From the NCBI GenBank assembly GCA_934444735.1, contig CAKSDE010000001.1:62001-126000 (forward strand): 64,000 nt of DNA. Reading direction: 5' to 3'. Both the position numbers and the translations under genes were made by a program. This document shows, piece by piece, positions 10,472 through 20,600 of the stretch; position 1 is the stretch's first letter, and every line of letters begins with the position of its first letter. Below the pieces are notes generated by a model. That model was not told where the DNA came from. It saw only the letters and a program-made list of their open reading frames with translations, and made no database searches. This DNA comes from an uncultured Clostridia bacterium (GTDB lineage: Bacteria > Bacillota > Clostridia > UBA1381).

Positions 10472-13400
10472 ATGAGATTTAAAAAAATTCTTAGCACGGC
10501 TCTTTCGGTTGCAATGTTTGCAACTTATGCAGGATCGTTTACCGTGTCTGCAAGAGCTGAGGAAAACAAAGCAATGCTTTGGCATGCTGAATTTGACGGG
10601 ACCGATGATACCAAGTATTGGGTAAAAGTTGATGGGAGCAGTAATTTCAGTAAGTTTGACTTTTCAAATTTAATTTCAGACGGTGTACTCAGCTTGGTGC
10701 CGGGAAACATCAGTTACGGAAAATTTGTCGCAACCGGCGGAGGTGTAGATGAAAATGGCGTCGAGCTTCCGATTGGAACGGTTATTGACAAAGAAAACGG
10801 TTTAAGATCAATGATAAACCTTGAAGGTAAAAATGACATTGTTTGGGAAACGAGAATAAAGGTGGATTATGCGGGTGAAGTGTCAAATCCGACTTACACG
10901 GATAATCAGTTTATGTATTTATTGGATTATCACCCCAATTTTTCCGCTCATATTGCTCTGAGGGACGGAAAAGTCGCTTACGGCGGAACAGAGGTAGAAA
11001 ATGCAATTATAACTCCATATGTATTAAAGGATAATGTCTGGACAACTTTTAAGGTTTATCTGGACGGACCGAATAAGAAGATGAAATTGACTGTAACCGA
11101 TGATGAGGGTGGATCATATATCGGCGCATATGAAAAATTGTCACATGGATTGGAAATGAAAGATATTTACCAGGTTGTATTTACAAGGCAGATAAATACC
11201 GAAATGGAATGGCAGATGGATTATTCGAGAATTTATGACAATTCGCTTCTTCCCGGGGTTACAACGATTAAGAGTACGGACGGTGAAGAATTAAACGGCA
11301 GCACAAATATGCCAAGGGAATTTACCGCGATCATGAACTTTGAAAATCCGATAACCGCGGAAGAAATGAATAAGATAACGGTCTCGGGGGATGCCAATGT
11401 TACAAAAACGTTAATGGACGAAGGCCATAGTGTGCAGCTTGATTTTGCTGATTTGAAGTATAATTCGGGATACACAATCAATGTTCCTTCAATCGGAATG
11501 AACAAAGATTCTGTTATTACTTTTTCAACCGAATCAGCTCCGTGGGTGATTTTTAATGCCGAATTTGACGGCAATGATGATACGACAAAATGGGCAAAAT
11601 ACAATTCAAGCGCTACTTATCAAAATGCCGCATGGGAAAAGATGCCGCAAAACGGTGCGCTGACATATAAAAGAGAAGATGCGGGGTATGGTGCATTCGG
11701 TGTGAGATTCGGTGTGGGCAACGGCGCATATCAGGTTTCTCAAACTGCTGAAAATATAGTTGTCTCTACTCGTTTTAAGGCAAATGTCCTTTCAGGAAAT
11801 GAGCTTATGACTATTCGCGGCAGAAGATTGTCACAAAATACGGATGACAGCTTTGAAATGGCAGAAATCAACGAAAGAAACGGCAAATTCTATATCGGTT
11901 CTGAATTCAGAGAACAGCTGAGCGGTTGTATTGATACCGGTATGGAGATGAAAACGGATACGTGGTATAATGTTAAGATTAAACTGAACTATAATCAAAA
12001 GAATTATGTTGTTGAAATATCGGACGATAACGGTAACAGCACAAAAACAACCAAAGGATTTATCTGGGGTATGGATCAGGAAAATCTGACGGAAATAGTC
12101 TTGATGAGAACAGATCTTAATAACCCGACATATGACGTGGATTATTTAAGAGTATATAATGCAGATTATCCGGATTTCCCAACAGCTGCAGCAAGCTATA
12201 ATAATAAACCTTTGAACGGTCAGTCAGGTCTTCCCGTTACAGGCTTTGACGCAACTATTGTATTTGGTTCAGCCGTTACAGAGGCAGATTTGGAAAAAAT
12301 TACGATCGATAAGGGCGCAGCACTTACAAAAGAATTGCAGGCCGACGGGAAAACAGTTATTGTTTCAGTCTCGGATTTGATGAAGAAAACACAATATACA
12401 ATCACAGTCGGTGATTGCGGAATGAATCTTGGAAACAGTTTTGCATTTGAAACTGCGGATGATCCGTGGTGGATATTTAAAGCTGAATTTAATCCGGGTG
12501 AAAATCCTGTAGGCTGGAGCTGGAGAAAGAACGAAACAAACGGAAAAGAATTTATAATTACCAATGAAGCAGACGGCACGGTTGAGCTTACTGCTATAAA
12601 GTTTGAATCGGAAAAACCGGCAATATCTTTTGCTGATGCTATTGACCTTACTGATAAAGAGGACATAGTTGTCGAAACGAGATTTAAGTTTATCAAGAGA
12701 GATAACGGCGCTGATGCACCGATTTTCGCTTTGGAAGATGATACAAACGACACATGGTGTAAAGCAGGTATTTACTTAAAGAATGACGGAAAACTTGCAT
12801 TATCGGGTTCAAACGCAAATAATGCGAATAATGTTTTGGATTTTGCTCCTGAAGTGAACACGTTCTACACATACAGAATGAACTTTAATGCAAAAACGCA
12901 AATGTATTCATTAACCGTTAAAGATGATGCGGGCACAACAATGGTTGCCTCGGAGACAGTGAAGGCTGTTTTCTATCCGGGAACCTTTGATGTTAAAAAG
13001 CTCAATAACATTTTATTCGGCTATACATATTATAATCCGCAGGTGGTTGATTATGTAAGAATCTGGGATAATTCAATGATTCCTCAAATCACAGCGACAC
13101 GTGCAAACGGCACCTCTCTTGCAAATGCCGCTAATGTACGTGACGGCGAAACTGTAACAGTTAATCTGGCAAGCCCGATTACAAAAGAACAATTGAGCGG
13201 TATTCAGCTTGACGGTAATGACATTGATTCAGCACTTGTAAATAACGGTAGTGCGGTTGAAGTGACATTAAACAATATAGGAAACCGTACGATGCACACT
13301 TTGTCAATTCCTGTTTTGGGAGATAACGGAGCAAAGGATTTCACATTCAGAAGTGCCGATGAGGGCAAATATCTCTACAGAGCTGAATTTGACGGCAATG

Positions 13401-15592
13401 ATGACAAAACGCCGATGTTCTTTGCGATCAATAACAGTCAGTTTGAAGACGTTGCTTCTTCATATATAAATGACGGTAAGCTCAGCTATAACTTCAATCA
13501 AAATCCATACAGAGGCTTCCGTTTGAATTTCTCAGATAAGGGAACTGATGCAGATGCAACATGGTCAAAACCGATTCCTCAAGGATATTCACTTGACTGC
13601 ACAGGCAAAAAGAATATATCATTTGAAACAAAAATAATGTTTGGTGAGGGTCAAATCGACGCACAGGCACTTGTCTTCGGCAATAACATTGCAATGCTGA
13701 AAACAGACGAAAACCGTATTCTTCGTTATGACGGTGACGGAGGATCGTCTGAAAACAGCAAAGGAAAAGCATTTATGGTAAATGAGCAGCCGTTTAAAAT
13801 GGAAGCAAATAAATGGTATACAATTACGGCTAATTTTGATTTTACAGCTCAAAGATATTCTGTATCCGTTGATGACGGAGCAGGTAATATTGCAAGCTCG
13901 GGGACATTAAACTTTATTTATAATGCTCCTAAGTACGAAATAAGCAGTATATATTTCCAGAGAAACTTAGCTGATAATTATTGCCCTGTTTCAATTGATT
14001 ATATAAGGCTTGTTGACAGAGATTACGGCAAGGTAAACGTAACTTACGGTGACGGAGTTGAACTGGAAGGTGCGGCAACGGTTACACCCGGCGATGTATT
14101 TACATTTACGACATCTTCTGCCATTACAACAACAGCAGGGATTAAACTCTTGGACGAGGACGGAGATGTTTCAAGCATCAGCGTATCTCTTGATGCAAAT
14201 ACAGTTACGATTACACCTACGGCTTTAGGCTATAACAAGAAGTATACACTTATTATCCCGAAGACGGTAATCGGTTCGGAAAATGACCAGGAGATTAAGT
14301 TTACGACAATGTGGAACCCCGACGCTGAGTTTGTATATCCGTCAGGGTACAGTGCAAGCGATGCGCTTAATGTTGTATTCTTCGGCGGATCTATTACGCA
14401 AATGGATGGTTGGAGAGTTCATGTTTCGGATTGGTTTAAAGAAAAATTCCCGAACAGCAATTGCTATAATGCTGCAGTCGGAGGAACAGGATCAAAATAC
14501 GGTTGGGAAAGATTGGAAAGAGATGTTATTTCCAAAAACCCGGACGTTGTATTTGTTGAATATGCGGTAAATGATTCAACGGATTCACAAACAGCTAAAT
14601 ATATGGAATCTATTGTAAGAAATCTTAATTCACAGGACAAAAAGCCTGTAATAATATTCGTATATACGACAGTACTTGATTTTAACACAAATACATATGC
14701 TATTAACGAGCATGAAAAGATTGCAAAGGCATACGGTATTCCTTCGATCAACATTCATGATTATATTAAGACTCTTTATAATACAGATCCTGACTTTGCA
14801 AAGGATTGGGCGGCAAAGGTATACTTGCCTGACGGCACACATCCGTCAGCCGGCTGTTCGAGCATATATGGCGGATATGTAAACAGTTTATTGACGAGCG
14901 ACAGTGCAAAATATTTTGTAAAACCGAAAGATAACGCTTCTGTAGAGGCTGTAACGGAATATAAGAACTATACCTACAGCTATAATGATGAGATCAGAGC
15001 ATTAACAGAAGACGGACAGTCAACAACGTTTGCTTTCAGCGGTGACGAACTTGTTTTGGAGGCTAAGAGAGGTGCAGATGCAGGTAATTTCACCCTTACG
15101 GTTGACGGCAAGACGATTTCAACGTATGACAAACTGTATATTAACGGTAACTATCCGAATGTACATATATTGTACACAGGTTTGGGCGAAGGTACACATA
15201 CCGCTACGGTAACGGTTTCGGGCAAAAATACAGATGCAACGGGATATAATGTTACAATTACGAGCATATTCTGGAAAGCAGCTGCCGAACATATAGAATT
15301 TACAAAACCTGTTTTTAATTCAAATGCCGTAACCGAAGGCACTGAATTGAAGGCGACAGCTTCATATGTTTCAAACAGAGAGACTGCATATTCAATGGCG
15401 ATTGCTCTTTACGATAACGCAGGCAGACTTACAAAAATCGTAAGAGTTGAATCAATAACAGATGATTCCGAAACAGAGCAGGAGATTTCTGTAACAATTA
15501 CTCCAAAAGCAGGAGATGCTAAAGCGAAAGCATTCATTTGGGACAGCTTGAAAAATGCAAAACCTATAACAGAAGCTGCAGTTTTGAACTGA
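10472..15592 (+). CDS. Giant secreted protein: four LamG/Ig-like units plus SGNH hydrolase
   Basis: The start is the ATG at 10472, directly after GGAGGAAG; the frame upstream to 10418 lacks a site. The signal peptide is MRFKKILSTALSVAMFATYA, cleaved near SARAEE. The 1,706-residue protein holds four units of about 300 residues, each starting with an AEFDG/AEFNPG motif (near residues 35, 357, 665 and 965) and each made of a LamG-like sandwich followed by an Ig-like domain. An SGNH/GDSL esterase domain follows (about 1295-1470): FFGGSIT supplies the serine, AAVGGTGSKYG the glycine, YAVND the asparagine, and DGTHPS the Asp/His pair. SGNH domains in glycan loci often remove acetyl groups; here that is inference. 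The C-terminus ends in a KAFIWDSLKN module shared with the protein at 59829. Confidence 0.9.
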   Translation: MRFKKILSTALSVAMFATYAGSFTVSARAEENKAMLWHAEFDGTDDTKYWVKVDGSSNFSKFDFSNLISDGVLSLVPGNISYGKFVATGGGVDENGVELPIGTVIDKENGLRSMINLEGKNDIVWETRIKVDYAGEVSNPTYTDNQFMYLLDYHPNFSAHIALRDGKVAYGGTEVENAIITPYVLKDNVWTTFKVYLDGPNKKMKLTVTDDEGGSYIGAYEKLSHGLEMKDIYQVVFTRQINTEMEWQMDYSRIYDNSLLPGVTTIKSTDGEELNGSTNMPREFTAIMNFENPITAEEMNKITVSGDANVTKTLMDEGHSVQLDFADLKYNSGYTINVPSIGMNKDSVITFSTESAPWVIFNAEFDGNDDTTKWAKYNSSATYQNAAWEKMPQNGALTYKREDAGYGAFGVRFGVGNGAYQVSQTAENIVVSTRFKANVLSGNELMTIRGRRLSQNTDDSFEMAEINERNGKFYIGSEFREQLSGCIDTGMEMKTDTWYNVKIKLNYNQKNYVVEISDDNGNSTKTTKGFIWGMDQENLTEIVLMRTDLNNPTYDVDYLRVYNADYPDFPTAAASYNNKPLNGQSGLPVTGFDATIVFGSAVTEADLEKITIDKGAALTKELQADGKTVIVSVSDLMKKTQYTITVGDCGMNLGNSFAFETADDPWWIFKAEFNPGENPVGWSWRKNETNGKEFIITNEADGTVELTAIKFESEKPAISFADAIDLTDKEDIVVETRFKFIKRDNGADAPIFALEDDTNDTWCKAGIYLKNDGKLALSGSNANNANNVLDFAPEVNTFYTYRMNFNAKTQMYSLTVKDDAGTTMVASETVKAVFYPGTFDVKKLNNILFGYTYYNPQVVDYVRIWDNSMIPQITATRANGTSLANAANVRDGETVTVNLASPITKEQLSGIQLDGNDIDSALVNNGSAVEVTLNNIGNRTMHTLSIPVLGDNGAKDFTFRSADEGKYLYRAEFDGNDDKTPMFFAINNSQFEDVASSYINDGKLSYNFNQNPYRGFRLNFSDKGTDADATWSKPIPQGYSLDCTGKKNISFETKIMFGEGQIDAQALVFGNNIAMLKTDENRILRYDGDGGSSENSKGKAFMVNEQPFKMEANKWYTITANFDFTAQRYSVSVDDGAGNIASSGTLNFIYNAPKYEISSIYFQRNLADNYCPVSIDYIRLVDRDYGKVNVTYGDGVELEGAATVTPGDVFTFTTSSAITTTAGIKLLDEDGDVSSISVSLDANTVTITPTALGYNKKYTLIIPKTVIGSENDQEIKFTTMWNPDAEFVYPSGYSASDALNVVFFGGSITQMDGWRVHVSDWFKEKFPNSNCYNAAVGGTGSKYGWERLERDVISKNPDVVFVEYAVNDSTDSQTAKYMESIVRNLNSQDKKPVIIFVYTTVLDFNTNTYAINEHEKIAKAYGIPSINIHDYIKTLYNTDPDFAKDWAAKVYLPDGTHPSAGCSSIYGGYVNSLLTSDSAKYFVKPKDNASVEAVTEYKNYTYSYNDEIRALTEDGQSTTFAFSGDELVLEAKRGADAGNFTLTVDGKTISTYDKLYINGNYPNVHILYTGLGEGTHTATVTVSGKNTDATGYNVTITSIFWKAAAEHIEFTKPVFNSNAVTEGTELKATASYVSNRETAYSMAIALYDNAGRLTKIVRVESITDDSETEQEISVTITPKAGDAKAKAFIWDSLKNAKPITEAAVLN

Positions 15593-15603
15593 TTAAATGA
15601 TTT

Positions 15604-15639
15604 GTAAAAGCCGGCAATGTGTACTTTGCCGGCTTTTAC
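15604..15639 (+). terminator. Intrinsic terminator after SGNH protein
   Basis: A perfect 14-bp stem (15604-15617 with 15626-15639) and an 8-base loop, followed shortly by GCTATTTTTG. It closes the secreted-protein operon before the GH35 gene. Confidence 0.85.
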
Positions 15640-15685
15640 GCTATTTTTGAAAATTATAGAATAATTGAATTTAAGGAGAGGACGT

Positions 15686-18397
15686 ATGAATATTACGTAT
15701 GATGCCAAATCGTTTTTTATTAATGGAAAAAGAGAATGGTTGTTTTTGGGAGAAATACATTACTTCAGATTTCCCAAAGAGGAGTGGAGAAAAGTTATCC
15801 GTATGGCAAAAGCGGCAGGCATAAATGCAATTACGACCTATCTTGCATGGAATTACCATGAAAACCGGGAGGGAGTGTTTGATTTTTCCGGTGATAGGAA
15901 TTTTGCGGAATTTATCGACATTGCAAAGGATGAGGGAATGTATGTGTTTCTGAGACCGGGACCTTATATATGCGCCGAATGGTGCGGAGGAGGAATACCT
16001 CCGTGGATTTTAAATTATGAGAATCTTGAAATACGTGTTGATGAAGAAACATTTATGAGGTGTAGTGAAAATTGGTACAAGGCGGCTATGAAGTTTGTTG
16101 TTCCCAGACTTATCACCAACGGAGGAAATATCATTGCAGTTCAAAATGATAATGAATATCCGGGGGGTTGGGACGAAAAAGGAGCGTCATACATAAAAAA
16201 GATATATAATTTGTTGAGAAAGTATGGTATTGATGTGCCTATAACTGCGTGCAATGCTCATTGCGTGGGAGGAAAGCTTTCGGTAAATTATGACGCAAAG
16301 GGAAATTGGAAGCAAATTTATGAGGATATAATTGTCACTTATAATACCGCCGGAGAGGCAAGCGTTATCCCGGAGCTAAAGGCATTTCAGCCTCAAAAGC
16401 CTACCGTGATTACCGAGCTTTGGACAGGACCTCAGCTCTATTGGGGTGAAACCGTAAGCAACAGTATGGTACAAAAAGCAAATGTATGCCGATTTTGTGC
16501 TATGCAATCCCAAGTAAATCTTTATATGTTTGCCGGTGGCAATAACTATGCTTATTATGCAGGCAACAATATTGCAACATCATACGCATCCTCGTATCCG
16601 ATAGGTGAGGGGAATACGCCGAAGGAACAGTATTATGATTCCAAAATCATGGGAATGTTTATGAAAACCTTTGGAGAGTTTATTGCAGAGTGTGATTATA
16701 CTCAAATAAAGCCCAAAGAGGTTTATTGCCAAAAGGGAAAAGAGGGAGAAATTGTATATGTAATACCGGAAAAACCTAATTGTAAATACAGCTTTAACGA
16801 TAAGGAATATTATGTAACAACAGGACAAAGAGGATATGCAATGCTTTTGCATGATTTTCAATTTCATAACAGTGTTATTAATGAAACGCAGCTTTCGGTT
16901 TACGGACGTATTGATAATATGATGTTTTTTGTGGGTAATGCAGGAGAGGAAAAGAAAATTATCGTAAACGGTAATGAATATAATGTGTTTGTAAAATATC
17001 ACGATGTTGACGTTATTGATGCCGACGATATTAAATTAGTGATAGCTGATGAGTTTATGGCAAAAAGGACTTGGATAGTTAAAGATGGAGTATTTATCGG
17101 TTATGATATGGCATATGATACCGAGGAGGGTGTATATAAAGAATTATGCAGTGATAGGAATATTGTAGTTATTAAAGACGGGCAGATGCTGAAAAAATGG
17201 GTAGAGAAAGATATTAAGAATATACAAATGCCGGTGCTTGAAAATTGGGACATAACAGATGCGATTGATACTTTGAGCTTTAAAAGCTTAGAAAAACCCG
17301 CAGCGCACAATAAATTAAATATTAACCACGGATATGTTTGGTATAAGGCTAAGGCAAATAGTGATCATGCGGGATATTTTCAGATGATGATACCGGCATT
17401 TTCAAACCGTATATTTGTATATGTTAATAAAAGATTTTACGGTATTTTTGGTGACAAGAGAAATTCACGAACAAGGTGGGACTATCAAAATCCTACCGAT
17501 GCCGTGAGAGAGGCAATACCTGTTTATATGGAAAAGGGAGAAAATGAGGTTTTATTTTTATCGGAGGATACAGGTTATGCATTTGATGATATAAAACCGA
17601 TGGGAATAATGTCGGAGGTTTATTTTGATGTAAGTCTTAGCGAAATAAAGAATGCAAAATTCATGGGCAAGACTCCCATAACCGATTCGGCTTTTGATTA
17701 TATGTACTCAAAAACCGTTAAAGACATGAAGATGTTAAACACATTGACATTTGAAGTTGAGCTTGGTGAGGATGAGGATGTATTTTTTGTTGTACACGCA
17801 AAACCGTGCTATATTTATATAAACGGAGAGGATGCAAAGCCGGTGAAGCCGATAAAGCATCCGTGGCAATCATTTGCACACACAAGTATATGGGCGACTT
17901 ATCTTTCAAATAACATTAAAGCCAAAAATACCGTAAAGATACAGTACTATTGCTCTACAGATGAAATTTTGTCTGCCACACAGATGTATATTGCGAAAAA
18001 AGGCTCAAAGCTTTTCGATTGGGAATACAGTCGGTTTGCGGAAAAGGTAGAGGTTAATGGCGTATGTGATTTTAAGAATATTGCTCAGAATGATTCCACA
18101 CTGCTTGTGCCCGGAGGGGAAGTATCGTCTGTGGCAAGAGGGTTTATGCCGAAATATTTTGTTTGTAAGTTTAATATGCCCGAGAGTGAGAAGGTGTTTT
18201 TGGAAATGGGCAATATGAAAAAGGGACAGATATTTTTGAATGGAATAAATGTGGGCAAATTTAACACAAAGCTAACACAAAAATATTATTATCTTCCAAA
18301 AGCATATATGAAGGATGAAAATGAACTTGTAATTTTTGAGGAATACGGAACATTGCCTTTGGGAGTATCTTTAAAAGATGATTTTAGAAATTTTTGA
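15686..18397 (+). CDS. Cytoplasmic GH35 beta-galactosidase
   Basis: The ATG at 15686 follows AAGGAG; the TTG at 15665 has no site. The 903-residue protein has the GH35 TIM-barrel signature at its N-terminus: FLGEIHYFRFPKEEW, then TYLAWNYHE, then LRPGPYICAEW. The catalytic acid/base is probably Glu157 in AVQNDNEYPGG and the nucleophile Glu244 in PTVITELWTGP. Beta-sandwich domains fill the C-terminal half. GH35 enzymes release terminal beta-galactosyl residues, for example from galactan or pectin side chains. There is no signal peptide, so it should act on imported oligosaccharides. It is bracketed by terminators and appears to be transcribed alone. Confidence 0.92.
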   Translation: MNITYDAKSFFINGKREWLFLGEIHYFRFPKEEWRKVIRMAKAAGINAITTYLAWNYHENREGVFDFSGDRNFAEFIDIAKDEGMYVFLRPGPYICAEWCGGGIPPWILNYENLEIRVDEETFMRCSENWYKAAMKFVVPRLITNGGNIIAVQNDNEYPGGWDEKGASYIKKIYNLLRKYGIDVPITACNAHCVGGKLSVNYDAKGNWKQIYEDIIVTYNTAGEASVIPELKAFQPQKPTVITELWTGPQLYWGETVSNSMVQKANVCRFCAMQSQVNLYMFAGGNNYAYYAGNNIATSYASSYPIGEGNTPKEQYYDSKIMGMFMKTFGEFIAECDYTQIKPKEVYCQKGKEGEIVYVIPEKPNCKYSFNDKEYYVTTGQRGYAMLLHDFQFHNSVINETQLSVYGRIDNMMFFVGNAGEEKKIIVNGNEYNVFVKYHDVDVIDADDIKLVIADEFMAKRTWIVKDGVFIGYDMAYDTEEGVYKELCSDRNIVVIKDGQMLKKWVEKDIKNIQMPVLENWDITDAIDTLSFKSLEKPAAHNKLNINHGYVWYKAKANSDHAGYFQMMIPAFSNRIFVYVNKRFYGIFGDKRNSRTRWDYQNPTDAVREAIPVYMEKGENEVLFLSEDTGYAFDDIKPMGIMSEVYFDVSLSEIKNAKFMGKTPITDSAFDYMYSKTVKDMKMLNTLTFEVELGEDEDVFFVVHAKPCYIYINGEDAKPVKPIKHPWQSFAHTSIWATYLSNNIKAKNTVKIQYYCSTDEILSATQMYIAKKGSKLFDWEYSRFAEKVEVNGVCDFKNIAQNDSTLLVPGGEVSSVARGFMPKYFVCKFNMPESEKVFLEMGNMKKGQIFLNGINVGKFNTKLTQKYYYLPKAYMKDENELVIFEEYGTLPLGVSLKDDFRNF

Positions 18398-18449
18398 CAT
18401 ATGAAATACAGCCGGTTTATTGATGATGTATCAGACGGGCAAAATAAGT

Positions 18450-18491
18450 AAACGAGGGAGCGTACTGTTTTTTTTTGTACGCCCCTCGTTT
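18450..18491 (+). terminator. Intrinsic terminator after GH35 gene
   Basis: Arms 18450-18465 and 18477-18491 pair (AAACGAGG... with ...CCTCGTTT, one bulge), followed by TTTTTT. Confidence 0.85.
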
Positions 18492-18539
18492 TTTATCACA
18501 TACATTCCGATTTTGACAATAGTTTTATGTTATATATAG

Positions 18540-18671
18540 TTATGTTTTTTTAAAAGTGAAAATAAAGAGATCTTTAAGCTTGCGGCTTATGCTCCGAACA
18601 AAGCACGTTGCAAATCCGAGCAGCATCCCGATAAAAATATCATCTTTGAGACAAGGCGAAAATATTACCAT
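18540..18671 (-). CDS. Possible 43-residue membrane peptide (doubtful)
   Basis: The minus strand encodes 43 residues from an ATG at 18671, including a hydrophobic segment (DDIFIGMLLGFATCF) followed by basic residues (VRSISRKLK), a plausible single-span small membrane protein. No ribosome binding site precedes the ATG and I recognise no family, so it may be a remnant or chance. It lies in the otherwise gene-free stretch 18398-18825, which also holds the GH35 terminator and the promoter of the next operon. Confidence 0.2.
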   Translation of the reverse strand: MVIFSPCLKDDIFIGMLLGFATCFVRSISRKLKDLFIFTFKKT

Positions 18672-18764
18672 ATCAGATTTTTTGTGTTTTCTTGAATTTA
18701 CACCGAATTGTTTATTGATAGTCCGAATATGTCACAATAAAGCGCATAAAAGTCAAAGTAAAGC

Positions 18765-18793
18765 TTGAAATGTTTATGGCAGTATAATATAAT
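18765..18793 (+). promoter_or_regulatory. Sigma-A-type promoter of the GRE operon
   Basis: TTGAAA at 18765-18770, a 17-base spacer, and TATAAT at 18788-18793, about 33 bases before the first start codon. It defines the operon 18826-24619 as an independent unit. Confidence 0.75.
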
Positions 18794-18825
18794 ATAGCTA
18801 TATTTTAATTATAGGGGTTGTGCGC

Positions 18826-20577
18826 ATGAAATCATTTTCCGTAAATAACGGCAGGGCAATGCATGAATTGTTTTCAAATGAAGAAGCACCCATGTCCGAT
18901 ATCTCAATAAATATAGTCGGCAATATATTTGTTGATAAACCTATCATAATAAAAAACTGTTCCGATTTAACCATTGCAGCAGATACAAATACGCAGATTT
19001 TCGGCGGATATCAAAATGTCAAATGGAACAAATCAGGAAATCTTTTATCCGCAAGGCTTGACACCATGCCGCGTATGCTTATAATAAATGACAAGGTTAG
19101 AAAAACAGCTCAATATCCTCAAAACGGATATTTGAAAAGCAAGGATAAATGCACGCTGGAATGGCAGAATTCTTTAAACGGCGGCTGGGATAAGAAGCCG
19201 ACGCATGACGAACTTACCAAAATTACTGTTGATACAAAAGATATTCCGAAAAATCTTGATATAGAAAACTGCGACATTCGTATGCTGCATACATGGGACG
19301 AATCTATTGTTTCGGTAAAGTATTATGATAGTGCCACAGGTACAATATTTTTAAAACACGAGGCGGCACATCCGTCGGGTGCATTTGAAAGAAATGAGTT
19401 CCTTTTTTTAAATACCCGTCTCGGTATTTCGGAGCCGGGAACATGGTACTATGATAAAAACGAAAAAATCCTTTATTATCATCCCCAAAAAAATGAAACC
19501 GCCGAAAATATCACCAGCTTTATTCCTCAAAGCAACGGTATCTTAAGGCTGGAAAACTGCAAAAATATAACAATTAAGAATCTATGCTTTTCTCTTTCAA
19601 ATTCGGAATCGGGGAAGATTTCGGGACTTCGTGCAATAAATCCTATCGGTGCTCTGTGTTTTGACAAATGTGAAAATATTCTTGTAAAAAACTGCACAGT
19701 GTCGTATTCCGGCGGTCAGGGAGTTAAATTTTTGAAATGTAAAAATTTAAATGTTTCGGACTGCCTGATTGAAAAATGCGCTTCCTGCGGAATTGTGTGC
19801 CATGAATGTGAAAATGAGAATATAAATTTTAACCGGATAAGAAATGTAGGACTATGTGATTTTTCGGCAGTGTCAATTCATGCCGGCGGGAAATCTATGC
19901 TTCCATATGTACTGGACGGGAAAAAAGAAGAAAAAGGCAGTGCTGTCATTTTTTCAAATACAATCGAAAACTCTCCGTATTGTGGAATTGTTTGTTCGGG
20001 CAACGATCACATAATAAAAAACAATTATCTTTGCGGGTGTATGCAAAAGCTTTCGGACGGCGCTGCAATATACTGCTCGCGGGCAAACAATACAAAAATC
20101 TCAGACAATTATATGTGTGGCATGACGTCGGAGCAGGCACAGGGCATATATCTTGATGAACTGAGCCAAAATTGTCTTATAGAATCAAATGTTATTGTAA
20201 ACGTGATAAAAGCATTTCAAAATCATTTGGCAAAAAACACTAAAGTCAAAAACAATCTAATTATAAATGACAAGAATACGATTATAACAATGTCCAGGAG
20301 CACCGGATATTCATGGGAAAACAATATTGTTTTTTCAAACGGCGATATAGAAATTGACTGTAAAGGATATCGGGGATATTCGAACACCTTAGAAGATAGT
20401 ATTTGTTTTTCAAATGATATACTGTTTTCAAAAAACGGCAAAATAATTTGTTATGATGAAATTGACTGCGGCAAATACGGTATTTTAAATATTGACCCGA
20501 AAATAAAGAAAGAAGAAAGAGTGTTTAAATGTCATCCGCAAAACGGAATACAAAACAAATACATATTGTTTAACTGA
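18826..20577 (+). CDS. Leaderless (cytoplasmic) beta-helix protein of the GRE operon
   Basis: The ATG at 18826 lies eight bases after AGGGG; a GTG at 18820 is also possible. The 583-residue protein starts MKSFSVNNGRAMHEL with no signal peptide or membrane segment. From about residue 230 it shows typical parallel beta-helix rungs (for example RLENCKNITIKNLCF, CENILVKNCTV), unusually rich in cysteines next to the rungs. The preceding region (GGYQNVKW, then ARLDTMPRMLIIND) resembles the part that precedes the helix in the secreted beta-helix proteins of this window. It is therefore probably a cytoplasmic cousin of GH141-like/pectate-lyase-fold enzymes acting on an imported oligosaccharide; this is inference. 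It is the first gene of the GRE operon, 23 bases ahead of the GRE. Confidence 0.8.
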   Translation: MKSFSVNNGRAMHELFSNEEAPMSDISINIVGNIFVDKPIIIKNCSDLTIAADTNTQIFGGYQNVKWNKSGNLLSARLDTMPRMLIINDKVRKTAQYPQNGYLKSKDKCTLEWQNSLNGGWDKKPTHDELTKITVDTKDIPKNLDIENCDIRMLHTWDESIVSVKYYDSATGTIFLKHEAAHPSGAFERNEFLFLNTRLGISEPGTWYYDKNEKILYYHPQKNETAENITSFIPQSNGILRLENCKNITIKNLCFSLSNSESGKISGLRAINPIGALCFDKCENILVKNCTVSYSGGQGVKFLKCKNLNVSDCLIEKCASCGIVCHECENENINFNRIRNVGLCDFSAVSIHAGGKSMLPYVLDGKKEEKGSAVIFSNTIENSPYCGIVCSGNDHIIKNNYLCGCMQKLSDGAAIYCSRANNTKISDNYMCGMTSEQAQGIYLDELSQNCLIESNVIVNVIKAFQNHLAKNTKVKNNLIINDKNTIITMSRSTGYSWENNIVFSNGDIEIDCKGYRGYSNTLEDSICFSNDILFSKNGKIICYDEIDCGKYGILNIDPKIKKEERVFKCHPQNGIQNKYILFN

Positions 20578-20600
20578 ATTTTAACGAGGAGGTAATCGTC

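Noticed and set aside
18556..18768. 70-codon plus-strand frame in the gene-free stretch before the GRE operon
   Set aside because: No ribosome binding site or recognisable domain, and it runs into the promoter region of the next operon.
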